A stretch of 64,000 nt of DNA, from the NCBI RefSeq assembly GCF_017591435.1, contig NC_059259.1, positions 62,001-126,000 of the forward strand, in the 5' to 3' direction. Positions 43,953 to 52,888 of the stretch are shown here, in pieces (position 1 is the first letter of the stretch; the number at the start of each line of letters is the position of its first letter). The notes below the pieces were generated by a model. That model saw only the letters and a program-made list of their open reading frames with translations. It searched no databases and was not told the origin of the DNA. The translations under genes were made by a program, and so were the position numbers. Source of the stretch: Portunus trituberculatus. Lineage: Eukaryota; Arthropoda; Malacostraca; Decapoda; Portunidae.

Positions 43953-44574
43953 GTCAGTGGTGTGGTGTGAGGTGTGGGGAGGTGTGGTTAGGTTACATTA
44001 GGTTAGGTTGGGCGGTTAAGGTTTTGAGGGAATTTTGAGGCAGTTTGTCATGTTTTGAGGGTATATTTAAACAGTTTGGCATATTTTAAGGGCATTTTAG
44101 ATAGTTTGGCATGTGTTGAGGGTATTTTGAGACAGTTTGATGTGTTTGGTGGGCAGTTTAAGACAGTTTAGTATATTTTGAGACAGTTTGGCATGTTTGA
44201 GGATATTTTAAAACAGTTTGACATGTTTTATGGCCATATTGAGACAGTTTGGCATGTTTTAAGGGCATTTTGAGAGTTTGACATTTTTTGAGGGCATTTT
44301 AATACATTTTGGCAGGTTTTGAGAGCAATTTGAAACAGTTTGGCTAGTTTTCAGGGTATATTAAGACAATTTGAGAGGTTTTGAAGTGAATTGAAGACAG
44401 TTTGGCAGGTTTTCAGGGCATATTAAGACAGTTTGGTATGTTTTGAGGGCAATTTTAGACAGTTTGGCAGGTTTTGAGGCCAATTTAAGATAGTTTGACA
44501 TGTTTTGATGGCATTTTAAGACAGTTTGGCAGGTTTTGAGGGCATATTAAGGCAGTTTGGCAGATTTTGAGTGC

Positions 44575-44577
<3 letters not shown>

Positions 44578-44661
<84 letters not shown>
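44578..44661. repeat. (AT)n microsatellite
   Basis: About 42 units, directly following minisatellite block 1. Confidence 0.95.
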
Positions 44662-44666
<5 letters not shown>

Positions 44667-45535
44667 GCATTTTGCATTATTGTAAATAACAGCATATTCT
44701 TATTTGATTTATAATTAACAGTGGTAGTGGTAGCCTTTTCCAAGATATCATACTGGAATAGGTGGAAGCTTGAATTATATATGTATATTAATTTTAATGC
44801 AAGTTTAATTTTTGAGTTACTTGTGTTAACCTAAGGATGTAAAATTTCCATAACTAAGAAAGTAACAATTCTGTTTTGTAATCATGTGCATTGTGTATAA
44901 TTTGTTGCATATTAATTATTTAAGATCATAGCAATACACTAGAAATTTAGAATAAACTAAACTTTTTTCTATTTAATTGAAAAGATTAGGTGAAAGCTCA
45001 TTTTTCTGAATTGGTCTACTAATGTGTAATGAATTAATATCAAAGGATGTCAGATTTAATTAAAGAGAAACATACACAACAAAATGAGTTTCTTTTGCTA
45101 ATATTTTGTCTGTTTTACAATTTTTAATAATTTAAAAAATATTTTTGACCGCCAAAATATCGTCAATAAAATTAATAATGAAAATGCACAAGACCAAATG
45201 GTCGCTAAAAGAGTAAGAAGTAAGAATTTAAAATAACTGACAAGAATCAGAAGACTGAGAAGATATTCATTTCAATTACTGAGTAATTTACCTTTGCAAA
45301 TGGCTTCAAAAAGCTTCTAGAATTGCTCCTATTTCACAAACGTTCTCAGAAGGACTCACAGCATCCCCCAAAACAAAGCCTCCCATCTGATAACGCTTAC
45401 CGTCCACCAACTCATCCTGGTGTCCAGTGCAGTAATCACTATAAGTAGTAGTATCGGTATCGGCCCAATTAGGTGGTATTGGTATCGTTATCGGAATCGG
45501 CCAAAATTTTGGTATCGGTACATCTTTAATTTGAG
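44662..45535. other. No gene seen
   Basis: AT-rich single-copy-looking sequence that separates two blocks of the 31-bp minisatellite. GGTATCGG motifs cluster at 45450-45525 (GGTATCGGTATCGG, then GGTATTGGTATCG). Confidence 0.4.
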
Positions 45536-45815
45536 ACAGATTTGGCATGTTATGAAGGCATTTTAAGGCAGTTTGTCATGTTTTGAGGACATTTTAAGAC
45601 AGTTTGGTATGTTTTGAGGGGATTTTAAGGTAGTTTGCCAGATTTTGAGGAGATTATAAGACAGTTTGATATGTTTTGATGACATTTTAAGATAGTTTGT
45701 CATGTTTTGAAGACATTTAAGACAGTTTGGCATGTTGTGATAGAATTTTAAGACAGTTTTGCATGTTTTGAGGTCAGTTAAAAAAGTTTGACATGTTTTA
45801 ACGGCATTTGAGTTG
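45536..45815 (+). repeat. 31-bp minisatellite, block 2
   Basis: About nine degenerate units with the same core (TTTTAAGACAGTTTG then ATGTTTTGA). Confidence 0.85.
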
Positions 45816-45879
45816 CATTCAGTTCAGTTTACAAAATAGTTAAGGTGACTCAATGTAAACAGTGCACCTCTCATTACAG

Positions 45880-46046
45880 GAAAGTCAAGTCCCTGAATGC
45901 TGCCAAGGAGAGAGACTGCTGCTGGAACACTGCACCACCAAGCCAAGACAAGACAAGCGACAACACAACACAAGCCTTCTACAACACCTGCAGCCATCAG
46001 CAACACCCAGAGTACAAGACAACACCTGGAGCCATGAAGAATAGTT
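45880..46046 (+). other. Exon-like segment between minisatellite blocks
   Basis: Follows an acceptor-like ACCTCTCATTACAG. Two frames stay open for over 50 codons across it and end at stops near 46046. Composition is CA-rich and non-repetitive. It may be a terminal exon of the same unknown transcript as 43870-43952. Confidence 0.25.
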
Positions 46047-46059
46047 AGGATAAATTAGC

Positions 46060-46200
46060 AGTTTGGCATTTTTATTTTAAGGACATTTTAAGACAAGTTT
46101 GGTATGTTTTTATGGTATTTTAAGACCATTTGGCATGTTTTTATGGTATTTTAAGACCATTTGGCATGTTTTTGAGGGCATTTGAAGAAAGTTTGGTTAT
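46060..46200 (+). repeat. 31-bp minisatellite, block 3
   Basis: A few units, including an exact local duplication of TTTTTATGGTATTTTAAGAC. Confidence 0.8.
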
Positions 46201-46221
46201 GGTAATACCCTTTTATTGACA

Positions 46222-46434
46222 TTAACCCCTTCAGTACCATGACACATTTCCATATTCCTTGTGGTGACTATTTGGTGATTTTGTACAGCTTTACAAACTC
46301 ATGTGGGGGTGAAAATTGTGAAGACTGTGGCCATTAATTTTGTGACCTTCATAGACCTTCGATAATGTCAATAAAATGGTCTAATGGTGCACAAATCTCA
46401 AGGTAAAAATGTGTCCCAGTACTGAAGGGGTTAA
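46222..46434. mobile_element. TTAA-type MITE, copy 1 (complete)
   Basis: 205 bp between TTAA duplications (46222-46225 and 46431-46434). Ends are CCCCTTCAGTACCATGACACA and its near-perfect inverted partner TGTGTCCCAGTACTGAAGGGG. It is non-coding. TTAA targets and a CCC start match piggyBac elements, so it may be mobilised by a piggyBac transposase (inference). Confidence 0.8.
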
Positions 46435-46599
46435 GAAGGGTGTATGGAAGTGACAAGATTAATGGGCACAGTCTTCACTATTTCAATTCCCCACATGAGT
46501 TTGTGAAGCAAGTGTTGGATTCTCTGGACAAAGATGCAGTGTGCTTGTTAAGAGATTGACTCAGCACTCACTCACTCCTTCACTTACTGAACTCAGAGG

Positions 46600-46885
46600 A
46601 ATGAAGAATGTGCATTGTTGCTGCTTGTGTGTCAGACAAAGGCCTGTATTCACAAACACTTTGGTGTCTCAACAACACGCCTTCCAAGGCCACAGAGATC
46701 ACTGGCAGGGTTTTCATGAGTGTTTCTCCACTTAATATTGTAGAAATGTGACTCTGCCTCAGGAACCATAAAAATACCCTTATTCTCTCACCACCACTGT
46801 TTTCCAAGGCCACACAGATGACTGGCAGGGTTTTCAAGACTGTTTCTCCACTTAATAATACAGAAATCTTGTCATTCTGCCTTTA
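46600..46885. repeat. Diverged tandem repeat, about 125 bp period
   Basis: TTCCAAGGCCACAGAGATCA + CTGGCAGGGTTTTCATGAG and TTCCAAGGCCACACAGATGA + CTGGCAGGGTTTTCAAGAC, each followed by TGTTTCTCCACTTAATA, start at about 46681 and 46801. No gene. Confidence 0.7.
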
Positions 46886-46889
46886 GAAC

Positions 46890-47110
46890 TCTCTTCTCTC
46901 TCTCTCTCTCTCTCTCTCTGAGTACTTGGTACTTGTTATTTTTATCTTTGAAGTTGAAATTTCTTAAAATTTTGAACTCTGAGTACTTGGTACTTGTTAT
47001 TTTTATCTTTGAAGTTGAAATTTCTTAAAATTTTTCTTAAAATTTTGAACTCTGAGTACTTGGTACTTGTTATTTTTATCTTTGAAGTTGAAATTTCTTA
47101 AAATTTTGAA
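46890..47110. repeat. (TC)n and a triplicated 62-73 bp unit
   Basis: (TC)n at 46892-46919, then three copies of a unit starting GAACTCTGAGTACTTGGTAC (copy 1 begins inside CTGAGTACTTGG at 46917, copies 2 and 3 at about 46974 and 47048). The second copy is longer by an extra TTCTTAAAATTTT. Confidence 0.8.
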
Positions 47111-47875
47111 AAGTTGAAAATTATTGCAGACTAATTCTTTTTAGCAGACTTTAATTCTTTTTATTAAGCTGAAAATCATTGTAGACTGAAAATTTGTGTA
47201 GACTTTCACTATTTTGTATATTGTTTTATTCAGTTGAAAATATTTGTGGAGTTTTTTTTTGCAGGCAATGTGTAATAAATAATAATGTAAAAAATTGAAT
47301 AAAAGTAAAGTGTAGGGAGACTGTTGTATTAAATTTTTAGATCCAATATGCCACCTTATCTCCGGAGACTCTTTAGAGTATTTTCGACTTAGTACGTTTT
47401 TAGGGCCCGCTTTTGGGCTTTTTTCCGTTTTTTAGGGCCCGCTTTTGGCCTTTTTTTGCCGTTTTTCTCTAAGATTTTTATTTTTTTTTTGGCCAGTAGT
47501 AGTACTGCTGTAATTTTAGACCGTTTGAGGATTTTTCAGCCAGATGGATTTTGGGACCATTTTTTTTACATTAAGTTATGGATGTGTAATTTTTTCTCGC
47601 TTTAGTTTAATTTTCTAACAACCACTTTTCGTATTGCTTATGATAATAAAGCTTCAAATCTAGCGTTTTATTTCTGGGGTGTGATCGTTTAGAGCGAGTG
47701 TAGGTGGTGGTCAATGGAGGCAATATTGGCGTGTCAGACGGATCCAAGCCAGCTTGAGGCGACTACTCACCGAAACCACCCACAACCCACAAATATTCCC
47801 AGGAAATGAAATTTAACAAAACCCACAAATATTCCCAGGATAGGAAATTTACCGAAACAAAAAGGATTTCTTTAC
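47111..47875. other. No gene seen; short local repeats
   Basis: Contains TTAGGGCCCGCTTTTGG twice (about 47400 and 47437) and ACCCACAAATATTCCCAGGA twice (about 47786 and 47820). It would be downstream sequence of the possible minus-strand gene. Confidence 0.45.
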
Positions 47876-47881
47876 ACTTTA

Positions 47882-48280
47882 TTATTCAGTAGTGACAACA
47901 GATCCAAGCTTCAAGTACAGTGACACCACAATAATGAGGTGGTAGTGGCAGCAAGCGTTGAATAGGAGGATGTCTGCTATGCGAAGCTGAATCTCTCTGG
48001 ACTGCGGTGGTGGCGGCGGAGTTAGTGGTGGTGGTGTAGCAGGTGTTTGCCAGGCCGCTGCGAGGCGAAGTCCCTCAGTGCCAGTAGCGGCGACGGCGAC
48101 ACGTATTAGCGGGACGGCAGTGAAGGCCCAATGCGAGGCAGTGCCCCTCCGAGTAGCGGTAGCAGCGGCGGCGGCGGCGGCGGCAACGGTCAATGTAGGC
48201 GCAGTGCGAAGCCAGAGTACCTTTCCTGATGGTGCAGGACGCACGGGATCGCTGCAGTCACGGCTTCGGATCACCAACTC
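47882..48280 (-). CDS. Candidate 3' exon 1, GC-rich, poly-Ala and poly-Pro
   Basis: Minus-strand exon candidate after an acceptor TTTTTGTCCATTACAG. The frame GAG TTG GTG ATC CGA is open for about 132 codons to a TAA, with a run of alanines near 48160-48190 and a proline run near 48010. The stop overlaps AATAAA at 47878-47883, a good polyadenylation signal, so this could be a terminal exon. The product is not recognised and may be low-complexity filler. Confidence 0.35.
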   Translation of the reverse strand, partial: ELVIRSRDCSDPVRPAPSGKVLWLRTAPTLTVAAAAAAAATATRRGTASHWAFTAVPLIRVAVAATGTEGLRLAAAWQTPATPPPLTPPPPPQSREIQLRIADILLFNACCHYHLIIVVSLYLKLGSVVTTE

Positions 48281-48718
48281 CTGTAATGGACAAAAATTAA
48301 CTGATTATCTCCATATGTACCACGCCACACTGTCCTACAATACACACTTCACTGCCTCAGTCAGCCTCACTCGCCCTCCTCGATCGTTATTCCACTTACA
48401 CTCCAGTTACACCCTTCTCCCTCGTTCTCCTCCCAGCGTCTCCCGTGTGACGTAGCATCCTGGCCCTTCACCATCCTGACACTCCCATCCCTTCATTCTC
48501 ACATCTCCCACGCCAGTTTCAGTAAACCACACCACGTCAAACCCCCTCAAACTTCTCCCACACCCGATCCTCACACCCACACAACCAATCTTGCCACACA
48601 TTCATCTACCTGGTTAGTGGAATCTTCCGTGTCTGCCGTCATCTGTAGGTTCTCGTCTCCAATCCTCCGCCTCACCACACCTGCCTCGCCTCTATTACCC
48701 ACTCATCCAGCCAGTCTC

Positions 48719-48906
48719 CCTCAACGGCGGCAGCAGCGGTGGCGGTCGTTAAGAGTAGACCGTGTGCGCGATGCAAGGCAGCGAGTCCTTCCCCAACCTT
48801 GCGGCGGTGGCGGAGGCGTTAGTGTTGGTAGTGAGCATTGTCCGTTAAGTGCAAGGTAGACGAGGCTCACTACCGCTGTGGAGTCAGGCCTTTGGATCGG
48901 CAACGC
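48719..48906 (-). CDS. Candidate 3' exon 2, paralogue of exon 1
   Basis: Same acceptor (TTTTTGTCCATTACAG) and matching first codons (GCG TTG CCG ATC CAA versus GAG TTG GTG ATC CGA), a PPPPPQ run and a TGA at 48719-48721. It lies about 620 bp upstream, in transcript order, of the first candidate. Shared flanks and start suggest an exon duplication, possibly alternative last exons. Confidence 0.35.
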
Positions 48907-49770
48907 CTGTAATGGACAAAAATAAGCATGAACAAAGCAGTACCTTGTTTACTTGTTCATTATTATCCCTACAGCTAACAAGCAAGATTGCCCCCTAAGC
49001 AAACTCCTTCACTGCCTCAATCAGCCTTTCACTCTTTATTCTACGTATTCTTACCACCACCACCAATACCACCACAAATACATGAACAGCAGTATCTTTC
49101 ACTAATTATCTCTAAATCTAACGCCACATTATCTTAAACTCCTTCACTGCCTCAGCCAGCCTTTCACTCGTCTACACATTTTGACCAACACCACACATTC
49201 CCTTCATGTCTTCACTTCCATCTATAATATACCCTAACTCACTCAAACACTTTATTCCCCCTCTTTGTCCTAAAACTCATCACTGCCTCAGCCAACCTTT
49301 CACGCGTCTCTACTCCGTTACACTTCAGTGCCCTAACCCAGCCAAACACTCGCACCACACCATCCCTTCTGTCTCCTATTTTATCACACTGCATTCAGTT
49401 AGTTCCCACTCTGCCTCCTCTTGCCACGAGCCATTCACGCTCACTTCATTCCTCCCAGCCATTCTCAACCCTGCCCCCCCACACACAAACCCTCCCACCG
49501 TCACCCGTGAACCTCAAACCATTTACGCCTGCCTACCACTTCAAGAACTAATTTCATGGTTATATCCCCAAACTTACCGTTATGCTACCACATCTCGCTT
49601 CTAATGCACGTACCTTGAAACACCAGCCTCGTTACGTTAGGAAATCCTGTCCACTCATTCTTTTCGCCGTTTCTGGTACCTATTCTATAACGAGGGAACC
49701 ACAATGACTAGATAACCTGAAACATTTTAGCCTCAAATATAACTTGGAGTTCTATAGTAACGCGACCCGT
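48907..49770. other. No gene seen; C/A-rich repeats
   Basis: CACTGCCTCAGCCAGCCTTTCACTCG-like phrases recur at about 48350, 49008, 49147 and 49280, indicating old local duplications. The ORF at 49206-49604 has biased C/T composition and no recognisable protein features. Confidence 0.45.
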
Positions 49771-49940
49771 TTAATCCCTTCAGCACCAAGACGCGTTTTC
49801 ATATTCCTTTTGTTACTATTTGGTGATTTTATACAACTTGAGAAACCTTGTGACATCCATACACGCTTTGTAACATCAATAGAATGATCTAATCGTACAC
49901 ACATCAAGGTGAAAATGCGTGACAGTACTGGAGAGGTTAA
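49771..49940. mobile_element. TTAA-type MITE, copy 2
   Basis: Flanked by TTAA at 49771 and 49937. Ends TCCCTTCAGCACCAAGACGC and an inverted, imperfect partner. It is about 35 bp shorter than copy 1 internally. Confidence 0.7.
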
Positions 49941-50833
49941 GCGTAATTCTTCCTTTCTACACGACTACAATGACCACGAAAACACTCCACTTGTTACAGC
50001 CATTACACAAATCTATTCTGAACCCACGTTACTCTAACCACACTAGTGAATGAACGACCATCTGCCCTTATTGACAACTAGACCAAGTAAATTTAACACG
50101 TAGCGATGGTTCCCGATACATCCTACATTGACACACAGACAGACATCGTACAATTAACCTTCCAATAGACACAGTGCACATCCTACACATACCCAGTTAT
50201 CTTTATCAGTCAACATTGCTAACAACCTCCAAGTTACTGACTACCAATTTCCTATCACCACTGCAGTGTTTACTCGCACACAACACCAACACCTCATACC
50301 TACACTGTTCATTTACATAAAAACCACTAACCTCTCCTGTGCTGTGCTGTGCTGTGCTGTGGTTTGGTGTGGTCCGATAACCTCACAGCAGCGGCACGTC
50401 ACCCCGCCGCACGAAAACGGACGCAGATCAAGCTTCCCGTTGCTGTTCCTGCCGCTGCTGAACGTCACACCCACAAGACACAGACGGACACCGGGCTGCA
50501 TAGACTCAAGGGGTCGGTGGTGACGTGGAGGCGTGGTGACTGGAGAGGTGTAGCGAGCGTGGTGTCTCAAGTAATACTGGTCCTGCTGGTATTCTGAGCT
50601 ACTGACCTTGCTTCGTTTACGTCTCCCGCCCCCCTGGATATAAACTAGCCACGCTCTTTAACTCCATCCAAACCAACCATTACACACACTCAATTGCATT
50701 AATTTGTTTCATCAATCATTCTCACCTTCCGTGTAGTACTTACAATTATACACGATTTTTTTTTTTTTTTATCATTATGTAACAGTTTGAAGCTTCCTTC
50801 GTAATAAATGATTATGATAAGACAATAATAATA

Positions 50834-50837
<4 letters not shown>
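49941..50837. other. No supported gene; possible promoter-like patch
   Basis: CpG-bearing sequence at 50380-50560 and a GGATATAAAC motif at about 50636, preceded by CTGTG repeats at 50337-50362. ORFs at 50266-50597 are short and unconvincing. Confidence 0.3.
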
Positions 50838-50882
<45 letters not shown>

Positions 50883-50971
50883 GTCTCTAAGTGAACCCTG
50901 CCTGTAAATCAACGAATAAAGAAAAAAAAAACCGTATCATTAACGGGAAATTGATTATAATAGGTAATAAT

Positions 50972-51038
<67 letters not shown>

Positions 51039-51110
51039 GAACCCTGCCTGTAAATTAACGAATAAAGAAAAAAACGTATCATTAACGAAAAATTGATTAT
51101 GAAAGATAAT

Positions 51111-51161
<51 letters not shown>

Positions 51162-51239
51162 AGTGAACCTTGCCTGTAAATCAACGAATAAAAAAAAAAA
51201 ACGTATCATTAACGGGAAATGAGTATAATAGATAATAAT

Positions 51240-51285
<46 letters not shown>
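50838..51285. repeat. Composite repeat: four (TC)n arrays in a 130-140 bp unit
   Basis: (TC)n at 50838-50887, 50976-51034, 51115-51158 and 51243-51285. Each is preceded by CGTATCATTAACG..., ATAATAATTCTC and followed by GTGAACC(C/T)TGCCTGTAAAT-like sequence and CAACGAATAAA. The whole unit is tandemly repeated and the TC tract length varies. Confidence 0.9.
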
Positions 51286-51286
<1 letters not shown>

Positions 51287-51484
51287 AGCCTGCAAATCAA
51301 CGAATCAATATTAAAAAAAATTAGTAAAAACGTATCATGAACGGATCACTTTTCTAAGGAAGCTTGAGTTGAATTTAGTTGTAAAGACGGAAATGCAACA
51401 CGTTAGGAGAATAACTGAGACGGAGGGAGGTGGAAAAGGAATTAGGAGGCAAACTAGTGGTGGCTCACACGAGTGAATGGATAG

Positions 51485-51605
51485 CTAACCCTTTCAGTAC
51501 CGTGACACATTACGATATCCATGCTCTACGCTTACTACTGGGTGATTTTATACAGCTTCACAAACTTACGTGGGGATTAAGATAGTGAAGACTGTGGCCA
51601 TTAAC
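51485..51605. mobile_element. TTAA-type MITE, copy 3, left half
   Basis: Starts CTAACCCTTTCAGTACCGTGACACATT and matches the first half of copy 1 up to GACTGTGGCCATTAA. Confidence 0.65.
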
Positions 51606-51687
51606 GAGAGTGGTGATGGAGCTGGTGCGATTGTTAGCCAGTCAGGCAGTTAGGCAGGAGCGAGGAGGCATTAAGCTACCTCTCTTA

Positions 51688-51795
51688 ATGAACCCCTTCA
51701 GTACTGGGACACATTTTTTACCTTGAGATTTGTGCACGGTTAGACCATTTTGTTGACATTACCAAGGGTCTTTGGAGGTCACCAAGTTAATGACC
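51688..51795. mobile_element. TTAA-type MITE, second half, inverted
   Basis: AACCCCTTCAGTACTGGGAC and following sequence are the reverse complement of the second half of copy 1. The insertion of about 80 bp between the halves holds GTTAGCCAGTCAGGCAGTTAGG. Confidence 0.65.
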
Positions 51796-51844
51796 TGCAG
51801 GGCTGGAGCTGGTGACCTATGCTTCTTTGAATTATTACACCGCC

Positions 51845-52140
51845 GATAATGGTGATTGTAGTGATGATGATAATGATATGATGATGATGATGATAATGAT
51901 GATGATGATGGTGATAATATAGCAGTAGTAGTAGTAGTAAAATAATAATATTAAATAAATAAATAAATAAATAAATAAAATAATATTGATAGTAGTAGTA
52001 GTAAGATAAATGATAATAATAAATAAATAAACAAACAAATAAAATAATAATGATAGTAGTAGTAGTAGTTGTAGTAGTAGTAGTAATAGTAGTAGTAGTA
52101 GTAGTACAATAAATAATAATAACAATAATAATAACACTAA
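51845..52140. repeat. (GAT)n, (TAG)n, (AAT)n and (AAAT)n microsatellites
   Basis: A mixture of tri- and tetranucleotide repeats. Its poly-Tyr/His/Leu frames on the minus strand are artefacts. Confidence 0.95.
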
Positions 52141-52213
52141 CAACCACTCACAATAACAATCACTAATGCCACAATAATCAGGCAATGTAAAGGAGAAAGA
52201 TGACTTTAAGGAA

Positions 52214-52888
52214 ATGATTAGTGAGCAGAATGAAAGGTTTGAAAGGGAATGGGAACTGAAGAAAACACAATGGACTGAGTCGAGGGAAGCAGAGATGGTT
52301 GGATTACAAGAAATAATTAAAGATCAGTTGAAGGAAGACAAAAAAGAAAGGTCCAAGGAACTGGTTAATGTAATGAAGAATAAGGAAACATTGATAAGAG
52401 AAATAGCAGAAAAGAAGAAGAGTGTGTTAATATTTGGGATGAAAGAACAAAATATAACATATAAGCCTAAGAGAATTAAGGAAGAATTAAAACGGTAAGA
52501 GATCTGTTCAAAAATCTAAATGATGATGAAAAAAAGACCTACAAGAAGAAGTGGAAGAGATCCATAGACTGGGTCCGTATAAGGAGGAGTGAGCAGACCG
52601 ATTAAAGTAGTACTGAAGTCACAACAATCTGCGGAGGATATCCTATATAGAACATCAAAGTTAAGAGAGATAGAAGGTTGTAAAGAGGTGTTTGTGAGAA
52701 AGAATAGAAATGAGGAAGAGAGGAGAAGATATAAGGAATTGGTGGAAGAGGCGAGAAGGAAAAATGATGAGCGGTCTGAGGAGGAAAAAGAAAAGTTTTT
52801 CTGGAGAGTTATAGGGGAGAGAGTCAGAAAGTGGTATGTGGAAAGAAGGAATACGGAGGAACCCCTAGAGGAGCAGTGGGTGGACTAA
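52214..52888 (+). pseudogene. LINE E1 N-terminal coiled coil and RRM-like ORF1 region
   Basis: 52214-52498 is strongly charged, rich in K/E, and predicted helical. After a frame change, 52589-52888 reads RPIKVVLKSQQSAEDILYRT, then VFVRKNRNEEERRRYKELV, an ORF1-type RNA-binding pattern. It stops just before the endonuclease; in copy E4 the same regions are in one frame, which suggests a single long ORF in the active ancestor. Confidence 0.65.

Larger units (their letters stand above)
43627..44577 (+). repeat. 31-bp minisatellite, block 1 (with insertions)
   Basis: A degenerate 31-bp unit of the type GGGCATTTTAAGACAGTTTG + GCATGTTTTGA recurs at 43627-43671 and about 44020-44577. The intervening 43672-43990 holds (TCC)n and an exon-like stretch. 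Many units differ by a few substitutions or small indels. Confidence 0.85.

Noticed and set aside
43990..44012. Interstitial arthropod telomere repeat (TTAGG)n
   Set aside because: Only three interrupted TTAGG units; too short and imperfect.
49206..49604. 132-aa plus ORF
   Set aside because: Pro/Ser/Thr/His-rich translation of C/T-rich repeated DNA without start context or domain.
50266..50597. Short ORFs near the CTGTG repeat
   Set aside because: Overlapping frames on both strands, no consistent coding signal; kept only as a possible promoter-like patch.
50909..51287. Arg-Glu repeat proteins on the minus strand
   Set aside because: Translations of (TC)n arrays.
51779..52185. Tyr/His/Leu-rich membrane-like ORFs on the minus strand
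   Set aside because: Translations of mixed trinucleotide microsatellites; hydrophobicity comes from repeat composition.
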